A program made the translations under genes and the position numbers. Positions 46,777 to 54,879 of a DNA stretch of 64,000 nt are shown piece by piece. The DNA is taken from the NCBI GenBank assembly GCA_947630475.1, contig CANRHR010000009.1, positions 33,954 through 97,953 on the forward strand, given 5' to 3'. The notes below the pieces were generated by a model, which was given only the letters and a program-made list of their open reading frames with translations, did no database searches and was not told where the DNA came from. Numbering within the stretch: position 1 is the first letter of the stretch; each line of letters begins with the position of its first letter. The DNA is from an uncultured Clostridia bacterium. GTDB lineage: Bacteria; Bacillota; Clostridia; Lachnospirales; CAG-274.

Positions 46777-46823
46777 ATATACAAGCACAGCTCAATGTGA
46801 AGCTGTGCTTGTATATCTTTTTT
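46775..46823 (+). terminator. Strong 18-bp intrinsic terminator after the pilin
   Basis: AGATATACAAGCACAGCT and AGCTGTGCTTGTATATCT form a perfect 18-bp stem with loop CAATGTGA, then six T. It ends a few bases before the ribosome site of the next gene, so downstream expression depends on read-through or a separate promoter. Confidence 0.9.
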
Positions 46824-46838
46824 CGGGAGGTATTAAAA

Positions 46839-47447
46839 ATGGATAAAAAAGTAAAAAAAGCTGCTTTTACATTAGAGGCAACAATAGTTATGCCCACAAT
46901 ATTAATACTGCTTTGCGCTGTTTTGTTTGCTTTTCAGCTTTTATATCAGCATGTTGTTTTGGTTTATGCCGCCTCATACGGAGCTTCAAGAGGGGCTATG
47001 CTTTGGGATTATGAAACAAACCAAACAGATTTTATAACCGGAAGCGTTGGTCAAAAAAATCTTAAAAACGGCAAACCGGATATATACTACAATTTGCGTC
47101 ATCTTTCCGGTGATTCAAACAAAACAAATGCAATTAAAAACGAAACTGAAAAAATAATAAGCTCTCTCTCTATTTTTGGAAATTCAGCAGACGTTCATGT
47201 AAGTTTTAACTCAAACTTGCTTGGAAGCAGTATAACTGTAAATGTTAAACAAAATGTAAGCGTACCGTTTGAAGCTGTTCTTAAATATTTTAATGACGGA
47301 GATATGTCTTTAAAGGCACAAAGTACATCAAGCCTTTATGACCCCGATGAATTTATAAGAAACGCAGATTATGCCTATGAGCTTGCTTGCTCAATAATAG
47401 ACAAGGTAAAGGGAAGTCTTGGCAAAATAATGAATAAAACACAATAA
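46839..47447 (+). CDS. tadE: TadE-like minor pseudopilin
   Basis: This 202-residue TadE-type protein has a prepilin-like N-terminus (KKAAFTLEATIVMPTILIL, Glu at the expected place), one membrane helix (about 15-40) and an extracellular part. The start is set by GGGAGGTATTAAAA before ATGGATAAAAAAG; an in-frame ATG 42 bp upstream lies inside the terminator stem. Family members help pilus assembly but are not major subunits. It is followed by the DUF5702-like gene at 21 bp. Confidence 0.85.
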   Translation: MDKKVKKAAFTLEATIVMPTILILLCAVLFAFQLLYQHVVLVYAASYGASRGAMLWDYETNQTDFITGSVGQKNLKNGKPDIYYNLRHLSGDSNKTNAIKNETEKIISSLSIFGNSADVHVSFNSNLLGSSITVNVKQNVSVPFEAVLKYFNDGDMSLKAQSTSSLYDPDEFIRNADYAYELACSIIDKVKGSLGKIMNKTQ

Positions 47448-47468
47448 TAATATAAAGGAGAGAATCCA

Positions 47469-50039
47469 ATGAAAAAGCATAAAGCCGGCATAAGCATTTT
47501 TCTTATAATAATAACTTTGGCAACTGTAACCTTTGGGGGTGTTTTTGTAGATCTTACAAGAATACTTACGGCAAAAAACAGAGTAAGAACAGCTACAGAA
47601 TCCGCCGCACGCTCTGTTCTTGCCGATTACAGTGAAGATCTGGTAAGCGACTGGGGTCTTTTTGCTATAGAAAACGATAATGCAAAGGAGAACTTCGATA
47701 AATATCTAAAAATTAACCTTAATACTGAAAATAACGAAAATAAAGCAAATATTATAGATTATGATATAGTGCAAACTTCCGTCGAATGTCAAAAGCCTTT
47801 AAACGACAGCAGAGTATTCAGCGATAAAATTAACGAATATTCAAAATATCGTGCCCCCGTAAGCCTTACTCTTGGCGTTATTGATAAATTTAAGGCTATA
47901 TTTGGAAAGAATAACGCTGCAGATTTTGATATTGAAGGCTTAATAAACGGTCAGGTAAATAATCTGAAAAATAAATTCAATGATATTGGAAATATACCAA
48001 AAGATTTTAAAAATCAATGCAAAAATGCAAAGCATACAAAGACAGAAGAATCTAACGGCACTCTTACAAATATAGATACTTCCAAAATAGAAAATATGAA
48101 AAATGACATAAATAAAAGCTTAGATGATTCTAAAAATAAGCTTGAAAACTACAAAACAAGTATAGATGATTATCATAAAAAAAGCGAAGAGGTTAATAAC
48201 ACTACAAAAGACACATTCAGCGGCTCCATAGAAACCGATGATGGAGTATTGGACTACGACAACCCTGCTGTAGATGCTGATACGCAGGCAAAAATAGATA
48301 AAGAAATATCTGAAGAAGATAATGCAAAAAATAAAGCTGATGCTTCAAAAAGCAAAATTGAAAACGAGATTCAAAATGAAGTAAACTCTCAATTAAATAC
48401 AATTAAAAATAAAGCTAATGAATATAACGCCGCAAAAGACGATTTTAACACAATGTTTAATAATATTAACAATGCTATGAAAAACGATGGAATAAAAAAA
48501 ATGGCAAAGGAAGCTATACCATACGGAAGAGCAGGTAAAATTGACGAACTTAAAAAATACATAGAAGATACAAAAAAAGATTTGAAATCTAAAAACGATG
48601 ATATAATATATTATGAATCTTCTATAGCAGAGCTTGAAAATGAACTTCCCGCCTTGGAAAAGGATAGAAATGAACAAAAAGAGTTTCTTGATAAATTAAG
48701 AGATGAAATAAAAGAAATGAAAAAATATCTTAATGATAACGGTTTAAAAACTGATATATACTATGTTGAAGAAGCAATAGAAAATAATCCCGGTAAATTT
48801 GAAACCATAAAAGCTGCTAATGATAAGTACCATCATCGAAATCTGGATGATTTTGATGTACCTTATGAATATTCTTTTAACGCGGCAGATTCTAATTACA
48901 ATAAAGCTAAAAATGATCTTGATTATTATAAAAAAGCTTTGAATAATACAAAAAAAATAAAAGAAAACCTTGAAAATGAAATTGAATCAGATGATTTTAA
49001 ATTTAAGGAATGGGTTGTCAGTCATTCATCAGAAATTATCTCCGCTTATAACAAAAAAGTTGAAGCCGAAGGCTTGGCAAACGATTATAATGCTGAGGTT
49101 GACAAATTATCAAACATAAATACCCAAGAAAAAGCAGGTGTAAGTGATATACCGGATTTTGCAGGTACTGCCTGTGAAGAAGCCGGAGAAGAAGATGACA
49201 GCCTTGATATAAGCGAGCTTACCGATAAAATTAATTCTGCTATAGATAAAGTAACCGAGCTTCTTAAAAATCTTAATAAAGAACTTCCATCCGCAGCAAG
49301 TGTTCAGGCTGAAAGTTATGAAGGCAGCAAAATAACAATTTTTAACAGACTTTACGATTATTTTAAAAATATGGCAAATGTTTTGCAGCATCCGGAAGAT
49401 AAATTTTACTTTGTAGATTATGTTATGAATAAATGTACATACATAACCTCTCAAACCGACAGAAACCATTATTTTAATTATGCCGAAGTTGAATACATAA
49501 TATACGGCCAAAAATCACAGCTTGCAAATATAAGCGCTTCAATAGCCGCTGTAGCATTTATGAGATTTGTAATAAATGCCGTTAATTATTGGTTAACGAC
49601 CCCCGGCGAATTAATCGTAAAAACAATAAGCGCTGTTGTAAGAGGTCTTACACAAACTGCACTTGATATGGCAAATATGCTTTTGGATTTTAATCCTAAC
49701 AGCAGCGATCCTGATAAAGGTCTTATAGCTATATGTCCGTCACTTAGCAGATATAAAGTTTTGTCATACTCTGATCATTTAAGAATACTCCTTCTTTTAA
49801 AAATAAATGATGACGGCGGCGAAGGCGCTCTCAGAAGATGTATAGATTCAACGTTAAAAAACAGCTCAAGCGGAGTAGGCGCTAATTCTCTAAGCAACTA
49901 CTATACTCAAATTAAAGCAAAAAGTGAGGTTGATGTAAATTTATTCTTTATTCCTCTGCTTATGCCGGATTTTGTTAATTTCGGATCTATACATGATGGC
50001 AAGTATAGAGTTACAAGCTCCATAACCTATGGATTTTAG
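47469..50039 (+). CDS. DUF5702-like large pilus-associated protein (TadG-like N-terminus)
   Basis: The 856-residue protein starts with a prepilin/TadG-like membrane segment (GISIFLIIITLATVTFGGVF, about 6-25). It has a very long Lys/Asp/Glu/Asn-rich region predicted as coiled coil (roughly 95-560) and a C-terminal domain with hydrophobic stretches (ISASIAAVAFMRFVINAVNY). In Clostridia proteins labelled DUF5702 sit in this place of Tad loci. I infer a role as tip, adhesin or length-limiting scaffold, but no function is proven. It has few Cys and no sortase motif. Confidence 0.7.
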   Translation: MKKHKAGISIFLIIITLATVTFGGVFVDLTRILTAKNRVRTATESAARSVLADYSEDLVSDWGLFAIENDNAKENFDKYLKINLNTENNENKANIIDYDIVQTSVECQKPLNDSRVFSDKINEYSKYRAPVSLTLGVIDKFKAIFGKNNAADFDIEGLINGQVNNLKNKFNDIGNIPKDFKNQCKNAKHTKTEESNGTLTNIDTSKIENMKNDINKSLDDSKNKLENYKTSIDDYHKKSEEVNNTTKDTFSGSIETDDGVLDYDNPAVDADTQAKIDKEISEEDNAKNKADASKSKIENEIQNEVNSQLNTIKNKANEYNAAKDDFNTMFNNINNAMKNDGIKKMAKEAIPYGRAGKIDELKKYIEDTKKDLKSKNDDIIYYESSIAELENELPALEKDRNEQKEFLDKLRDEIKEMKKYLNDNGLKTDIYYVEEAIENNPGKFETIKAANDKYHHRNLDDFDVPYEYSFNAADSNYNKAKNDLDYYKKALNNTKKIKENLENEIESDDFKFKEWVVSHSSEIISAYNKKVEAEGLANDYNAEVDKLSNINTQEKAGVSDIPDFAGTACEEAGEEDDSLDISELTDKINSAIDKVTELLKNLNKELPSAASVQAESYEGSKITIFNRLYDYFKNMANVLQHPEDKFYFVDYVMNKCTYITSQTDRNHYFNYAEVEYIIYGQKSQLANISASIAAVAFMRFVINAVNYWLTTPGELIVKTISAVVRGLTQTALDMANMLLDFNPNSSDPDKGLIAICPSLSRYKVLSYSDHLRILLLLKINDDGGEGALRRCIDSTLKNSSSGVGANSLSNYYTQIKAKSEVDVNLFFIPLLMPDFVNFGSIHDGKYRVTSSITYGF

Positions 50040-50052
50040 GGGGTGAACGCAA

Positions 50053-50988
50053 ATGCATAAAACAAAAAAAGGCTCTCTGGCTATTGAGGCAACTATTTCT
50101 TTTACTGTTTTTATATGCTTTATGTTTATACTGTTGTCAATGGTTAAGCTTTCTATGGTATACATCACTATTAATGATGTTACAAGCGAAGCTGTAAAAA
50201 AAATAGCCGGTATGTCTTACCCTATTTCATATGTAAACGATATGATAGATGATACTGTAGAAAGTTTTTCTGTTGATATTACATCCGAAAAACTTGTAAA
50301 TCTTGCCTCAGATGGCAGCAAATCGCCCTCGCTTTTGGAAAAGGCGTTAGGAAATAGCGTAAGTTTTGGCAATATACAAGATGCATTAGATATAATCAAC
50401 AGTATGAAAAACAATTTAATAAAGATTCTTATAAATAATCTTGTAACATTTAAACAAAACGAACAAACTAAGTTTGCTGCACAGGTTTATCTTAATCTGC
50501 TTGATGAAACTCTGGTTCCAATAAATAAAGAAAATGTTTCGATTAAATTTTTTTCTTTTCCAATGTCTAAAACCGAGTTTGAAAACGAAAGCAGCAAAGA
50601 AAAAATTTGTGAGCTGACGGGGCTTAATGAAAGTGATTTGAACAAAGATGATGTCATACTTCTTGTTGAATACGATTATAGAATTGCCATACCGTTTTTC
50701 CCTGCATATGATGTTAAGCTAAAAAGCTTGGCTGTTGAAAAGGCATGGCTTAAAGGCGGCAATCATTTAACTCCTTCAAAAAGAGAAGGAATACCTCTTA
50801 ATTTGTTCGGAAACAAATTAGTTTATTATACAGCTTCCGGCAAAGGTAAAAAATATCATAAAATAGATTGTATAACCTTATCTCGCAGCAGCAGTAAACT
50901 TTCCTGTACTGTTTCCGCCGCCAGAGGTCAGGGATATAAGCCCTGTAAGGTATGTAAACCTGATGAAGACGCAGGCAAGAGCAATTAA
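50053..50988 (+). CDS. TadE-like pseudopilin with C-terminal zinc-knuckle module
   Basis: The 311-residue protein has a TadE-type N-terminus (GSLAIEATISFTVFICFMFI, about 7-26) and an extracellular region. At the very C-terminus it carries YHKIDC...GYKPCKVCKPD, a His-x3-Cys...Cys-x2-Cys arrangement like the Ada-type metal-binding modules found on extracellular nucleases of Firmicutes. A metal-binding or DNA-contacting tip is possible but not shown. It starts 13 bp after the DUF5702-like gene with GGGGGTGAACGCAA in front. Confidence 0.8.
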   Translation: MHKTKKGSLAIEATISFTVFICFMFILLSMVKLSMVYITINDVTSEAVKKIAGMSYPISYVNDMIDDTVESFSVDITSEKLVNLASDGSKSPSLLEKALGNSVSFGNIQDALDIINSMKNNLIKILINNLVTFKQNEQTKFAAQVYLNLLDETLVPINKENVSIKFFSFPMSKTEFENESSKEKICELTGLNESDLNKDDVILLVEYDYRIAIPFFPAYDVKLKSLAVEKAWLKGGNHLTPSKREGIPLNLFGNKLVYYTASGKGKKYHKIDCITLSRSSSKLSCTVSAARGQGYKPCKVCKPDEDAGKSN

Positions 50989-51013
50989 TTTTTATATTTT
51001 ATATGGAGGTTTT

Positions 51014-51607
51014 ATGAAATATACATCTGTAATTTTTTTTACAATTATTTTAACATTAGGCTTAGCCGCTGCTAACAAAAAAATAAGGCTTATAAACAAA
51101 ATGATCTTATTTGTGCCTATTGCCATAATTTTTGCATTAGTATGCTATGCCGAAGTTTTTATTAAAAATATGTCTGCTGTGTTTTTAATTACACTTACAG
51201 CCATGCAGCTTATATTAGCAGTTCTTTCTATGTGGGATATAAAACAAAAAGCTGTTTACTCAATAGGAATATACATTTTGTTTTTGGTGTGTGCAGTTAT
51301 GATGCTCATAAACCCATACTGCAAAATTTTAAACAATGTAATTACAGGCTTTATTTTAACTTGTGTGCTTATTGTCGTTTACAAGATAGGCAAAACAAAT
51401 ATAGGCAAAGGCGATGTTGAGGTTATTTCAGCAATGGCCTTTGCTCTTGGTTATCCTCATATTTTCAGCATAATGTTTGCAGCTCTGCTGACAGCTATGC
51501 TTTGCGGCGTAGCGCTTATGATTTTTAAAAAGGCTGCTCTTAAAACAGAGCTGCCATTTATACCATTTATATTTTTAGCTGTTTTGCTAAATACCATAAA
51601 TTTTTAA
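51014..51607 (+). CDS. Divergent A24-type prepilin peptidase-like membrane protein
   Basis: This protein of 197 residues has about six membrane segments. Two Asp-containing motifs fit the aspartyl prepilin-peptidase pattern: MWDIKQKAVYS (~76) and IGKGDVEVISAMAFALG (~137), the second with the GxGD core but Glu where Lys is usual. The start is ATGAAATATAC at 51014, after ATATGGAGGTTTT; a start 51 bp upstream overlaps the preceding gene and lacks a ribosome site. It may cut TadE-like or pilin leaders, alongside the canonical CpaA at 53272, or be inactive. Confidence 0.65.
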   Translation: MKYTSVIFFTIILTLGLAAANKKIRLINKMILFVPIAIIFALVCYAEVFIKNMSAVFLITLTAMQLILAVLSMWDIKQKAVYSIGIYILFLVCAVMMLINPYCKILNNVITGFILTCVLIVVYKIGKTNIGKGDVEVISAMAFALGYPHIFSIMFAALLTAMLCGVALMIFKKAALKTELPFIPFIFLAVLLNTINF

Positions 51608-51622
51608 AGGCGGTGCATTTTT

Positions 51623-53260
51623 ATGAAAAACAAATTTAGAATTAAAGAAGAATATTCAAATAATAAAAGAAATTTATCCGTCAGGATAAACAACAGTGAA
51701 ATAAAAGAAAGTCAGCTTAAAATGATACTTAATAACGATGATATAAGCTGTCTTCTTTCAACAAAATTTATGCAGACTGAGGAAAGTGCCTATCTGTATT
51801 ATGATGCAAAAAATATGGAATCTTTATATGAAAAATTTTCCGTTTCTAAAATGAATACGTCAGATTTTGTTGTTTTTGTAAAGAACTTTTTATATATGCT
51901 TGATGAACTTGAGGATTATCTTCTTTCATCAGGAGGAATACTTACGGATTGTCATTATGTCTATTTTGATGAATCTTCTCAAGGCTTTAAATATATACAT
52001 ATTCCAACCGAATATGATGATTTGAATGATAAGCAAATAATAGAATTTATTTCAGAAGTTTTTGAGCTTTTCTATTATGACAAGTATGACGATTTTGCAC
52101 AGGAATTTTTAAACACTGTAAATTTTGCAAAAAATATAAACGACATTAATAAAATAATAAGCAAATATGATGACAAATCAATTTTAGGTAAAATAAAGAC
52201 CGAAATGGAAGCCTCCGATAATAATGCAAATGATGAAGCCGAATCATCTTCAAAGCCTTTTTTTAAACCATCTTTCGGTAAAAAATCTGGCAATGAGCCT
52301 TCTTTTTCGGATAATTCTGTCCCCAAAAAGCCGACAATAGGCAAAAATAATGCATCTGCCAATGCACCTAAAAAGCCAAGTATCAAAAAAACCGAAAAAA
52401 GCGAAAACTCTGACCAAAAAGAAAACAGCAATTCATCAATAAAAACAACTGTATTTATAGCAGTCCAAATTTTAATTGCCGCAGCGGTTGTAAAAATTGC
52501 TCTCTTAGGGATTGAACAAACCAAGCTTGCGGCATTGATAATATTGATTCTTGTAATCGATGCTATTTTTGCAAAGGAAATTTTCCTTAAAAACAAGACA
52601 GCTAAACCCAAAGAAAAAAAATTAAAGAAAGAAAAAGCTAAAAAAGAAAAAACAGTAAATGAAAAAAAGAATACTGCCAACAAAGAAAAACCAACAAATA
52701 TGCCTAAAAAAGAAAAAATTCCAGAAATACCTGCTTCTAAACCAAGGATACATAAGGATATTCCTCCTTTAGAAAAGCCGGAAATACCTCAAACATCGCA
52801 AAAAAATAATCTATCTTCTGATATGCAAAATAAAGAAAGCTTTATTAACGAATCAAAAATTGATTATGAAAAAACCGTACTTGATACTTCTGCTAAGATA
52901 TTCCAAAATAAAGAGGCAGAGCAAACCGCTTTTATGCCTAAAGATTCTCCTTTAGGATATATAGAAGTTTATGACAAAGAAGGTAATATAACAGAAAAAT
53001 TTATAATTAAACAAGAAAGAACAGTAATAGGCAGACTCAAATCTCAAGTTAATCTTCAGCTAAAAAGTCTTATGGTAGGCAAAATCCATGCTGAAATTAC
53101 ATATAAAGACAAAACTCTTTATGTAAGAGATATATGCTCGCTAAACGGAACCTATATAGGAGAAAACCGAAAAAAGATAAATAAAGATGAGATGGTCGCT
53201 ATAAATTCAGGCGAAACTCTTTATCTTGCAGATATAAAGATAAAGGTATATTTAATTTAA
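51623..53260 (+). CDS. FHA-domain protein with DUF6382-like N-terminus, membrane anchored
   Basis: The 545-residue protein has an N-terminal DUF6382-like domain (1-~195), a Pro/Ser/Lys-rich linker, two adjacent membrane segments (about 275-315), a Lys-rich linker and a C-terminal FHA domain (~455-545) with TVIGRLKSQ, the SLMVGKIHAEI phosphothreonine-binding loop and SLNGTYIGEN. The FHA domain should bind phosphothreonine peptides in the cytosol. It lies between the two peptidase genes of the Tad operon, so it probably links pilus assembly to Ser/Thr kinase signalling; a kinase and a PP2C phosphatase are 4-5 kb downstream. Confidence 0.85.
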   Translation: MKNKFRIKEEYSNNKRNLSVRINNSEIKESQLKMILNNDDISCLLSTKFMQTEESAYLYYDAKNMESLYEKFSVSKMNTSDFVVFVKNFLYMLDELEDYLLSSGGILTDCHYVYFDESSQGFKYIHIPTEYDDLNDKQIIEFISEVFELFYYDKYDDFAQEFLNTVNFAKNINDINKIISKYDDKSILGKIKTEMEASDNNANDEAESSSKPFFKPSFGKKSGNEPSFSDNSVPKKPTIGKNNASANAPKKPSIKKTEKSENSDQKENSNSSIKTTVFIAVQILIAAAVVKIALLGIEQTKLAALIILILVIDAIFAKEIFLKNKTAKPKEKKLKKEKAKKEKTVNEKKNTANKEKPTNMPKKEKIPEIPASKPRIHKDIPPLEKPEIPQTSQKNNLSSDMQNKESFINESKIDYEKTVLDTSAKIFQNKEAEQTAFMPKDSPLGYIEVYDKEGNITEKFIIKQERTVIGRLKSQVNLQLKSLMVGKIHAEITYKDKTLYVRDICSLNGTYIGENRKKINKDEMVAINSGETLYLADIKIKVYLI

Positions 53261-53271
53261 CAGGTGATAAA

Positions 53272-53790
53272 ATGTACTTTTTAAGAATGATTTTTGCGGC
53301 AATTGTTTCAGCAATTGCCGCATACAGCGATTACAAAACCCGAAAAATAAAGAATAAACTAACTGTAAGCGCTGCATTAATAGGTATTATTTCAAATTTA
53401 ATTTTTAACGATATAGGAATTAAATCATCCGTTATAGCCTTTGGTTTGGCATTTTTTATATGCCTTCCGTTTTATATGCTTAAAATGCTGAAAGCAGGCG
53501 ATATTAAGCTTTATATGGCTTTAGGTGCCGTGCTTGGCACCGATAATATGATTGAATGTATGGAGGCAAGCATAATTTGCGGAGGTATAATGGCGCTAAT
53601 ATATGCTGTTAAACACAAATGTCTGAAAAAAAACTTTAAATATTTATTTGAATATCTTAAAAATTTATTTTATACAAAAAAGCTTTCGCCCTATATAAAT
53701 TCCAATACTGATTCAGACAAATATTTCCCTTTTGGCATTGCAATTTTTATGGGAGTGCTGGTAAAAACAGCTTTAAGTATTTTTTATTAA
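53272..53790 (+). CDS. cpaA: Prepilin peptidase CpaA/TadV (A24A)
   Basis: This 172-residue membrane aspartyl protease cleaves the leader of Flp pilin and TadE-like proteins. The two catalytic Asp are in YSDYKTRKIKNKL (~18) and LKAGDIKLYMALG (GxGD motif variant AGD, ~75). About four to five membrane helices are predicted, typical of the short TadV type. It is the last gene of the Tad operon; a hairpin follows at 53816. Confidence 0.9.
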   Translation: MYFLRMIFAAIVSAIAAYSDYKTRKIKNKLTVSAALIGIISNLIFNDIGIKSSVIAFGLAFFICLPFYMLKMLKAGDIKLYMALGAVLGTDNMIECMEASIICGGIMALIYAVKHKCLKKNFKYLFEYLKNLFYTKKLSPYINSNTDSDKYFPFGIAIFMGVLVKTALSIFY

Positions 53791-53815
53791 TCATTTATAA
53801 ACAACAAAATTATTT

Positions 53816-53850
53816 ACCACCTTTCGCTTTATATACGGAGGTGGTTTCTT
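53816..53850 (+). terminator. Probable terminator of the Tad operon
   Basis: ACCACCT and AGGTGGT form a 7-bp stem with a 16-nt loop followed by TTCTTATT, 26 bp after the cpaA stop. The T-run is interrupted. Confidence 0.6.
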
Positions 53851-53870
53851 ATTGTTCGGATAAACGACAG

Positions 53871-53949
53871 TTTCTCAAATGCAAGTTATCCTTAAAAATC
53901 TACCTTTTGTCAGGATTTATTGTAATAAAAAATAAAAACTTATAAAATA
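53871..53949 (+). promoter_or_regulatory. 79-bp regulatory block B in front of the poly-C genes
   Basis: A copy of the block at 42135-42213 with two mismatches. It contains TTGTAA (53920-53925), 17 bp, TAAAAT (53943-53948), and the same upstream half-sites. A transcript from here would have a leader of about 170 nt before the ATG at 54124. The leader has hairpins TGGGGTTAA/TTAACCCCA (53962-54039) and AACCTATA/TATAGGTT (54063-54088). Confidence 0.75.
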
Positions 53950-54123
53950 GTAGTACTATTATGGGGTTAATAGGCAAATTTACAAATAGTTAAAATAATA
54001 GCAAAAGGAGATGGTGATAATAAAATTTTTTTAACCCCAAATTAAATAGATATATCCGCCAAAACCTATATAAGCATTTTTATAGGTTAACAAAATCAAT
54101 AATCAAAAAGGAGTGTTATTATT

Positions 54124-54800
54124 ATGAAAAAAAATAATTTTAAAGCAGCTTGTTTAGTATCTTTAACTACTCTCATTTTAGCCGGGATTACCCCCCCCCC
54201 GCATTGGCTAAAAGCGCAAAGGAGCTTATAGAAGTCACTTACAGGGATATAAAAATATGTGTTGACGGCGTTGAAATGACCCCAAAAGATTCAGCCGACA
54301 AACAGATAGAACCTTTTGTATACAACGGAACAACTTATCTTCCCGTTCGTGCAATAAGCGAAGCCATTGGAAAAGAGGTTACATGGGACAGCTCATCAAA
54401 CACAGTTTTTATAGGAAAAAGCGGCGTAACAAATTATTTGGGACAGCAGGTAACAGCTTATGAAACAAATGGCGCAAAGCACGGCACTGCTACAATGGGA
54501 GGAAAGAATTATTACAACAGCGTATGGGGAGATGGTGTGAGTGATGAAGATTATGCTTATTATAATCTTGACGGAAATTTCTCATGGATGTCAGGAGTTT
54601 ACGGCGTTTTAGATGGTTATTCTCAATGTAATCCCACTATTCTTATTTACGGAGACGGCAGGCTTCTTAAAACACTGGAGTGCAAAGGCGGAGAGCTTCC
54701 CCAAAACTTTACCATAAATGTGACGGGTGTCACTCAGTTAAAAATAGTTTTTCTTGAAGGAGATTATTACGGCTGTCTTGGCGAAGTAAGTTTTACATAA
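54124..54800 (+). CDS. Secreted stalk-domain/NPCBM-like protein, frame broken at a poly-C tract
   Basis: The gene begins with ATG after AAAAAGGAGTGTTATT. The first frame encodes a signal peptide (MKKNNFKAACLVSLTTLILA) and then enters a 10-C run at 54191-54200; as written it ends at a TAG 16 codons later. The other frame continues as ALAKSAKELIEVTYRDIKI, a copper-amine-oxidase N-terminal-like stalk domain (YNGTTYLPVRAISEAIG) and a C-terminal NPCBM-like domain (ILIYGDGRLLK, NVTGVTQLKIVF). With 8 or 11 C, both halves join in one ~226-residue secreted protein. I read this as a phase-variable gene in the OFF state. A sequencing length error in the run is the main alternative. Confidence 0.8.
54191..54200 (+). 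repeat. Poly-C tract (10 C) at the signal-peptide end
   Basis: Ten consecutive C in an AT-rich region, right after GCCGGGATTA and before GCATTGGCTAAAAGC. The length decides whether the signal peptide is joined in frame to the mature protein: 8 or 11 ON, 9 or 10 OFF. Confidence 0.85.
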
Positions 54801-54879
54801 TAACATTCCGAAAATTTTAATTTACATTTAAAGAGGGTGAAAGCTCAATAAATTAAAAACATAAAAGAAGGTGAAAACA

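Noticed and set aside
47900..49511. Minus-strand frames inside the DUF5702-like gene
   Set aside because: They are shadows rich in Phe/Ile/Tyr arising from the Lys/Asn-rich coding strand.
54150..54800. Stand-alone gene starting at the TTG at 54150
   Set aside because: It has no ribosome site, its first residues (FSIFNYSHFSRDYPPP) are the out-of-frame reading of the signal peptide, and the proper ATG with a strong ribosome site is at 54124.
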